Source: JBFXAM01 sp050184295
Lineage (GTDB): Bacteria > Planctomycetota > Phycisphaerae > UBA1845 > Fen-1342
NCBI GenBank assembly: GCA_050184295.1
Contig: JBFXAM010000146.1
Location: 1 to 9,912 of the forward strand
Length of the DNA stretch: 9,912 bases
Reading direction: 5' to 3'
Both the position numbers and the translations under genes were made by a program. The notes below the pieces were generated by a model. It saw only the letters and a program-made list of their open reading frames with translations. It ran no database searches and was not told the DNA's origin. Below, piece by piece: positions 5,646 to 9,912 of this stretch. The stretch's first letter is position 1. Each line of letters starts with the position of its first letter.

Positions 5646-6791
5646 ATGCGCGGTTTCTGGGCGATCTTTCTGAAGGAGTTCGCGCATATCCGGCGCGAGC
5701 GCTCCACGCTCATGTTCGCGCTGGCGATTCCCGTTCTCCAGCTCACGATCTTTGGCTTTGCCATCGACATGAAGATCGAGCAGATCCGTACGGTGGTGCT
5801 CGACCTCGACGGCCGGCAGGCTTCGCGCGAACTCGTCGCGGCGCTGCGGAATACGCGCGTGTTTGACATCGTGGGGACCGCGAACGACGACGACCAGTTC
5901 GAGCGTGCCGTCCGCTCCGGCGCTGCACAGGTCGCCGTCCGGATTCCGCCGGACTTCACCGAGCAGCGTGTTCGCGGCGCGCCGGCGACGGTTCAGTTGC
6001 TGATCGACGGGAGCAACTCCAATGTCGCGACCGCGGCGCTGAATGCGGCCAAACTGGTCGGAATTCAGCTTTCGCTGGAAGCGGCCCGCCAGCGCGCCGA
6101 AGCGACGCGCCAGAACGAAATCCGCGACGACGAGGGCCGGCCCGCGCTCGCGGTCGACGTGCGCCCCCGCCTGCTCTACAACCCCAATCTCGAAAGCGCC
6201 TACTTCTTCGTGCCCGCGCTGGTCGGGATCATCCTTCAGAATGTGACGCTCTTTCTGACGGCGCTCTCGGTCGTGCGGGAGCGCGAGCACGGCACGCTGG
6301 AGCAGCTCTTTGTGACGCCGGTCGGTCGTGCCGGGCTGCTCTTCGGGAAACTGGTGCCCTACACGCTGCTGGGATTCGCCGAGACGCTGCTCGTGCTGCT
6401 GGTGATGGTGTTCCTGTTCGGCGTGCCGATCGCCGGCAACCTGCTGCTGCTGTTGATGCTCTCGCTGCTGTTCGTGTTCACGGCCCTCGGCCTGGGGCTG
6501 CTCATCTCGACCATCGCCCATACGCAGCTTCAGGCGATCCAGCTCACGTTTCTCATCATGCTGCCGTCGATCCTGCTGTCGGGCTTCGTGTTTCCGCGTG
6601 AGACGATGCCCGCGCCGATCTATTGGATCAGCTTCGCGATCCCGGTCACGTACTTCCTCGAAATCCTGCGCGGCATCATTCTGCGGGCCGCGGACCTGCG
6701 CGACCTCATGCCGCACATCGCGGGCCTGGCGGCGTGCGGCGTAGCGATTCTGGGGTTCAGTCTGGCGCGCTTTCGCAAGCAGCTTGATTAA
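5646..6791 (+). CDS. ABC-2 type permease (YbhS/YbhR-like)
   Basis: This 381-aa integral membrane protein has the ABC-2 layout: an N-terminal amphipathic KEFAHIRRERSTL, a first membrane span (about 22-41), a large periplasmic domain (about 42-184), then five spans (about 185-208, 236-260, 264-288, 297-317, 355-373). The conserved cytoplasmic loop REREHGTLEQLFVTPV (211-226) follows the second span. The periplasmic segment contains QVAVRIPPDF and LLIDGSNSN, seen in YbhS/YhhJ-type exporters. GGGAG (5633-5637) is 8 nt before the ATG. Only one permease is present, while YbhFSR has two, so a homodimer with the preceding ATPase is inferred. The 172-bp gap before it is wide for an operon but carries only palindromes. 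The substrate is unknown. Confidence 0.93.
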   Translation: MRGFWAIFLKEFAHIRRERSTLMFALAIPVLQLTIFGFAIDMKIEQIRTVVLDLDGRQASRELVAALRNTRVFDIVGTANDDDQFERAVRSGAAQVAVRIPPDFTEQRVRGAPATVQLLIDGSNSNVATAALNAAKLVGIQLSLEAARQRAEATRQNEIRDDEGRPALAVDVRPRLLYNPNLESAYFFVPALVGIILQNVTLFLTALSVVREREHGTLEQLFVTPVGRAGLLFGKLVPYTLLGFAETLLVLLVMVFLFGVPIAGNLLLLLMLSLLFVFTALGLGLLISTIAHTQLQAIQLTFLIMLPSILLSGFVFPRETMPAPIYWISFAIPVTYFLEILRGIILRAADLRDLMPHIAGLAACGVAILGFSLARFRKQLD

Positions 6792-6813
6792 CCGGCGGGC
6801 CAGTGCCGCCGGT
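6791..6813. repeat. REP-like palindrome ACCGGCGG...CCGCCGGT abutting the permease stop
   Basis: A perfect 8-bp stem (6791-6798 with 6806-6813) has a 7-nt loop and uses the last base of the permease TAA. The minus strand reads GGTGPPV, a string I recall as frequent in planctomycete ORFs. No T-tract follows. It may stabilise the 3' end of the export operon mRNA, or it may be a dispersed repeat. Confidence 0.6.
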
Positions 6814-7014
6814 GTCCCGCGGTGCCGTTGCGCTGTTCCTTGGTCCGCGTGGTTCGCAGGCTGTTCCCCTTTGTTCGACGCGGCGCGGCACGCTGCTTGC
6901 AGGGCAGACAGTAGTCCGCGCCGCGCAGCGGGCGGGCGGCGCGTGTGCGGTCGCGCGTGCGTCGGAGGAGGGCGGCGCGGGCGCGACGATGGGCGGGGTG
7001 TCCGGGCGTGAACG

Positions 7015-7020
7015 AAAGGA
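7015..7020 (+). promoter_or_regulatory. Strong ribosome-binding site AAAGGA
   Basis: AAAGGA lies 7 nt before an ATG at 7028 and is the best Shine-Dalgarno match between the permease and the propeller gene. It therefore argues that translation begins at 7028, even though that frame closes after 22 codons and differs from the propeller frame. Confidence 0.5.
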
Positions 7021-7027
7021 TCGATTC

Positions 7028-7096
7028 ATGAACCCGAACGAGGACAGTCAGACAAACGGCGTTGCGTTGCAAGTGGTTGAGGGGGAGGGCACTTAG
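7028..7096 (+). CDS. 22-codon ORF: leader peptide or frameshifted N-terminus of the propeller protein
   Basis: The ORF starts MNPNEDSQTNG and ends at a TAG (7094-7096). It has the only good ribosome-binding site in this stretch, while the large downstream frame lacks a convincing start. The frame crosses a GGGGG run at 7081-7085. Losing one G there would join this N-terminus to the propeller frame, giving one protein with a basic N-region before its signal peptide. Alternatively it is a translated leader that re-initiates at a TTG or ATG downstream. I favour the frameshift or sequencing-error reading but cannot decide. Confidence 0.35.
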   Translation: MNPNEDSQTNGVALQVVEGEGT

Positions 7097-9008
7097 AAGC
7101 GTTGCGCGTGGCGGACGGCAGCGGCTGCGGCGGTTGAACGCGCCCGGTCGGAGCGGCGCGGTCGCGCAGCACACGGCGGAGAAACGGGCGTCGGCGTGGG
7201 TTTGGCGCGGTATGGTGGCGGTCATGGCACTGGGGATTTTCACCCACCCGATTGGGGCATTTGCCCAACTCGACCCCGATGATCCATGGCCGAAGTATGG
7301 CGGCAACGAAGGGAACACTTGTTACACGACGATTCGCGGACCGCATGCCCCGGAGCTACGTTGGTACGCGCCGATCGCCCCGTCGTCTCCCGCGGTTTAC
7401 CATCACTCTGGCGTTGCGATTGCACGGATTGACGATGTCGATTATGCGATCGTCGGCACGCCGGCCGCCGTGGCCGTCACCGGCGGTACGGCTTCTGTCG
7501 TCAGTATCTACGCGATCGACGACCCGGGACACTCTCCGTCGACACCCGCGACGGCGGTGCAGACGATCGAACTTGACGATGCGGAATTGATCCGATCGAC
7601 GCCGTTGGTGCTGCCGAACCGATGGATCGTCGTTCAGACGACGCAGCGGCTGATCGCATACGATATCTCGGGCCTGCCAAGCTCGGCCCCGGCGTTCAAA
7701 TGGCAGTCGGTCGAGCTGGAGTCAAATGGAGCGTCGCCGGCCTATGGACACGTAACGCGATTCGAGGAGACCGGCACGGAGCGAGTGTTCGCGCAGGGCG
7801 TCATCGATGACGAGATCGTCGTCATCTCGATTGATCCGACAGTGACCTCCATGAGCGACCGATCATTCGAGTGGGTGCAGGCGTTGCGACCCTATTATAC
7901 GAACTGGCCCGTGACAAACTGCCCGGCGTTGGGCACGCTGGATGACGATGACCCTCTTTATGACGAAGATGGCGTCCGGCTACTTTATTGCGCCACTGCC
8001 GGCGACCCAGTGGCCTCAACCGATGACCATGTTTTTGCGTTATTCGCGGATGGCGGCACACACGGCACCGCGAGTCGGATCGCGTGGAGCTACCGTATGG
8101 ATGATGCGCACGGCAATGTCACCTCGGGCGCGTTCGGCTCGCCCGGCGTCCACGGCTCGCTCTCGCAGACGCCGGACCGCGTCGTCGTCACGTCGGATGA
8201 CGGCGGCATCTACGGATTCCTGAATCGGTCGGACCTCAGCGGCTCGTCGCTGCGCCGTTGGCTGAAGGACGGCCTTGACTCGTTCTCGCGCACCGCAGTG
8301 CTCACACACGACAGCGACGTCTTGTGTTCCGACGAGGGCACGGTGCTCTACCACGACAGAGACGATGATACATCGCTGTCGGAAGGCGGCGATGTTGCGA
8401 TCCACAAGGGGAACTCAGTTCGCGGAACCCCCGCCGGTGATGCGCATCGCGTGTACATCTCCACGCCGGGCCCTTCGGGGTCATTCGCCGATGGGCAGCG
8501 TCTGCTGGCCTACTGCTACTCTGCCGGCACACCCGGGACGCCGTCGCTGAGCTGGCGCTATCTTCCGCCATCCACCATTCGCTTTGACTTCCTTTCGTCG
8601 ATCGCCGTCAGCACTAGTGGCGTACTGCTCGCGGTCAATGACGGCTACCTGGTCGCGGTCGGTCCGGTGCGCGGCGACTTCAACGGCGACGGCTGCCGGA
8701 ACAACTTCGACATCGATCCGTTCGCGCTCGCGCTGCACGAGGATCCCGCCGAATGGGAGACCGAGTATGGCGCGCCGTTCGGATTGAACGTGCTGGGAAT
8801 CGGCGACTGCAATGGCGACGGTTACTTCAATAACTTCGACATTGACTGCTTTGCCGATCTTGTCGTGTATGATCCGTACTGCGCTGAGGACTTCATTGGA
8901 CCGTGCGGCGGCGAGGGGGACTTCGGCGGCGAAGGACGGAGCGCGGAGGAGCAGTGGGAGTACTTCTGGAATCGCATTGCCGAGCTCTACGCGGCATTCA
9001 ACATGTAA
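7062..9008 (+). CDS. Secreted PQQ/WD40-like beta-propeller protein with C-terminal dockerin
   Basis: The 648-aa frame encodes an exported protein. A signal peptide is clear near residues 50-68 (GMVAVMALGIFTHPIGAFA, cleavage before Q69), preceded by an Arg-rich stretch. WPKYGGNEGNTCYTT (about 75-89) is the usual opening of quinoprotein-like propellers. Repeating blade-like segments follow to about 535, such as DGGIYGFLNRSDL and CSDEGTVLYHDRD. A dockerin (nt 8673-8880) has two Ca-binding F-hands, DFNGDGCRNNFDIDPF and DCNGDGYFNNFDIDCF. The last 35 residues are Gly-rich, then a helix AEEQWEYFWNRIAELY. The true start is unclear: TTG 7062, TTG 7134, ATG 7212, or a shifted start at 7028. The HAF gene follows after 31 bp. 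Dockerins outside cellulosomes are common and their partner is usually unknown; a PQQ enzyme activity is not implied. Confidence 0.85.
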   Translation: MRCKWLRGRALRSVARGGRQRLRRLNAPGRSGAVAQHTAEKRASAWVWRGMVAVMALGIFTHPIGAFAQLDPDDPWPKYGGNEGNTCYTTIRGPHAPELRWYAPIAPSSPAVYHHSGVAIARIDDVDYAIVGTPAAVAVTGGTASVVSIYAIDDPGHSPSTPATAVQTIELDDAELIRSTPLVLPNRWIVVQTTQRLIAYDISGLPSSAPAFKWQSVELESNGASPAYGHVTRFEETGTERVFAQGVIDDEIVVISIDPTVTSMSDRSFEWVQALRPYYTNWPVTNCPALGTLDDDDPLYDEDGVRLLYCATAGDPVASTDDHVFALFADGGTHGTASRIAWSYRMDDAHGNVTSGAFGSPGVHGSLSQTPDRVVVTSDDGGIYGFLNRSDLSGSSLRRWLKDGLDSFSRTAVLTHDSDVLCSDEGTVLYHDRDDDTSLSEGGDVAIHKGNSVRGTPAGDAHRVYISTPGPSGSFADGQRLLAYCYSAGTPGTPSLSWRYLPPSTIRFDFLSSIAVSTSGVLLAVNDGYLVAVGPVRGDFNGDGCRNNFDIDPFALALHEDPAEWETEYGAPFGLNVLGIGDCNGDGYFNNFDIDCFADLVVYDPYCAEDFIGPCGGEGDFGGEGRSAEEQWEYFWNRIAELYAAFNM

Positions 9009-9024
9009 TGCGACGAAATCACGG

Positions 9025-9032
9025 AAAGGTGG
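9025..9032 (+). promoter_or_regulatory. Ribosome-binding site AAAGGTGG of the HAF-repeat gene
   Basis: AAAGGTGG lies 7 nt before the ATG at 9040 and selects that start over upstream in-frame codons inside the propeller gene. Confidence 0.55.
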
Positions 9033-9039
9033 TGCGCCA

Positions 9040-9834
9040 ATGTCTTACGCTCCGAACATCGTTGTTCATGTAGGCGCGAGTTCGTTGGAGTGCCAGCTGT
9101 CACCGTCGCGTATTCAGCTCGCTGTGCGACTCGCAGCGGCACTTCTCGCGCTGTTCGGTTCCGCTGTTGCGGCTGATCAGACGTACGCCGTTACGGCGCT
9201 AGGGCTATACGACCCTGTGAACGGCCTTGGTTCATCGGCGGGCACGATCAACGCACGGGGCGAAATCGGCGGCACGGCATCGACCCGCATCAACGGCGAT
9301 TGGCGCATCGGCGCCGTTTGGATCCGCGGCAGATGGACGTATTTTCCGGAGCCGCCCGGAGCCACGCACGTAAACACTACATATATCAATGACGACGGTT
9401 TGGTCGTGGCGAACGCGACCTTCGGCGTGGATACCAGGCCATTTCTCTGGACGGAGGAGGGACTGTTCGACCTGGGCACGCTCGGCGGCGGCCGCGCGCT
9501 GGCCTCCGGCATCAACGCGCTCGGTCACGTCATCGGCGATTCCGACCTCGGTGTCAACGGTGCGGCGCATGCATTCCTCTGGGACGGCGAGTCGATGATT
9601 GACCTGCCGCCGACCGATTCTCGTGTGCCGTACTCGGTCGCGGGCGGGCTGAACGATGCCGATGTAGTGGTTGGGTCCACACAGCTCTATTTCGGAGGCG
9701 GATACCGCGCTGTGATCTGGGACCAAGAGTCCATCACCCAGCTTCCCATACTCCCGGGGCGGCGGGCCGCCCATGCCAATGCGATTATTACCCCGGCCAG
9801 TAAACAGATGACAGTTCATGTTGCCGCTGCGTAG
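9040..9834 (+). CDS. Secreted HAF-repeat protein, probably truncated at its C-terminus
   Basis: The 264-aa product has a signal peptide (LAVRLAAALLALFGSAVAA, about 27-45) after a long N-region. HAF-type extracellular repeats of about 45 residues follow, each with an IN/LN-x-x-G/A-x-V-V/I-G core: TINARGEIGG (69-78), YINDDGLVVA (115-124), GINALGHVIG (157-166) and GLNDADVVVG (203-212). HAFLW and FDLGTLGGG are also typical. The next core should begin near 248, but ANAI is followed by ITPASKQMTVHVAAA and a stop, with no repeat character. The break is near nt 9787, so the native end appears lost. The gene is 31 bp after the propeller gene, with a good ribosome-binding site, suggesting co-transcription. 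HAF proteins are predicted secreted or surface proteins of unknown function. Confidence 0.8.
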   Translation: MSYAPNIVVHVGASSLECQLSPSRIQLAVRLAAALLALFGSAVAADQTYAVTALGLYDPVNGLGSSAGTINARGEIGGTASTRINGDWRIGAVWIRGRWTYFPEPPGATHVNTTYINDDGLVVANATFGVDTRPFLWTEEGLFDLGTLGGGRALASGINALGHVIGDSDLGVNGAAHAFLWDGESMIDLPPTDSRVPYSVAGGLNDADVVVGSTQLYFGGGYRAVIWDQESITQLPILPGRRAAHANAIITPASKQMTVHVAAA

Positions 9835-9912
9835 CGGACGGATTCGGCATGGAAGTAGCTTGCGACGATGCGGGGTTGTTTCTGCGTTCCGCGGAGGTAG
9901 CCACGGACGTTG
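9787..9912. mobile_element. Possible edge of an inserted element
   Basis: HAF repeat similarity stops abruptly at about 9787. The new DNA is less GC-rich and carries the end of a minus-strand frame whose stop (9816-9818) lies about 29 bp from the break, the geometry of a transposase gene and its terminal inverted repeat. The other end, any inverted repeat and any target duplication are outside the window, so this is an inference. Confidence 0.4.
9816..9911 (-). CDS. C-terminal 31 residues of an unidentified minus-strand protein (possible transposase)
   Basis: The minus frame enters from the right edge and ends at a TGA (complement of 9816-9818). Its visible part includes VRGYLRGTQKQPRIVASYFH and ends SVRYAAAT, which reads like real basic protein, not repeat-derived junk. 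I do not recognise the family. Its position just inside the point where the HAF gene breaks makes a transposase the leading guess. Confidence 0.4.
   Translation of the reverse strand, partial: NVRGYLRGTQKQPRIVASYFHAESVRYAAAT

Noticed and set aside
4261..5673. 470-aa plus-strand frame over the adaptor and ATPase
   Set aside because: Out-of-frame shadow rich in Arg and Ala; the ATPase motifs are all in the other frame.
5391..6716. 441-aa minus-strand open frame opposite the permease
   Set aside because: Composition is Arg/Gln/His-rich with no recognisable domain, while the plus strand encodes a well-formed ABC-2 permease.
6792..7027. Small gene between the permease and the propeller gene
   Set aside because: Open frames here (for example 6803 onward) are low-complexity, begin in a palindrome and have no ribosome-binding site; I see nothing else in this 236-bp gap apart from the palindrome and the RBS before 7028.

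Overview
The window is very GC-rich, with coding on both strands. It looks like the chromosome of a planctomycete-like bacterium (Planctomycetota, possibly near Phycisphaerae). That placement is an inference from three things. There are secreted proteins with a dockerin-type Ca-binding signature (D-x-N-G-D-G...N-N-F-D-I-D). There is an HAF-repeat secreted protein beside a beta-propeller protein. The gaps between genes hold short palindromes and heptamer repeats of a kind I associate with these genomes. I see no tRNA, rRNA, CRISPR array or phage genes.

Layout. (1) 1-760: broken C-terminal ends of one or two dockerin-type secreted proteins. The same Gly-rich tail occurs twice in different reading frames, with palindromes and a 21-bp tandem repeat between the copies. 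(2) 733-1795, minus strand: a DinB-fold protein and a PaaI-type hotdog thioesterase. (3) 1906-3138, plus strand: a 3-hydroxyacyl-CoA dehydrogenase, divergent from the thioesterase across a 110-bp gap. (4) 3139-3395: an intergenic patch of 7-bp repeat arrays. (5) 3396-6791, plus strand: a three-gene export operon of YbhG-like periplasmic adaptor (HlyD family), ABC ATPase and one ABC-2 permease. (6) 7028-9834, plus strand: a possible short leader ORF or shifted N-terminus, a large secreted PQQ/WD40-like beta-propeller protein ending in a dockerin, and an HAF-repeat protein. (7) 9787-9912: the HAF protein stops matching its own repeat exactly where a new sequence begins. That sequence carries the end of a minus-strand reading frame, which looks like the edge of an inserted element.

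How the parts work together. The adaptor, ATPase and permease should form one inner-membrane efflux or transport system, with the adaptor reaching toward the outer membrane; no outer-membrane factor is visible. The two acyl-CoA genes (thioesterase and dehydrogenase) fit fatty-acid or hydroxyacyl-CoA metabolism but are divergent, not one operon. The propeller and HAF genes are 31 bp apart and probably co-transcribed as exported proteins. The most unusual material is the set of duplicated or shared dockerin C-terminal tails and the dense, varied palindrome and heptamer families in the gaps. I did not find a clear new defence or biosynthetic system.
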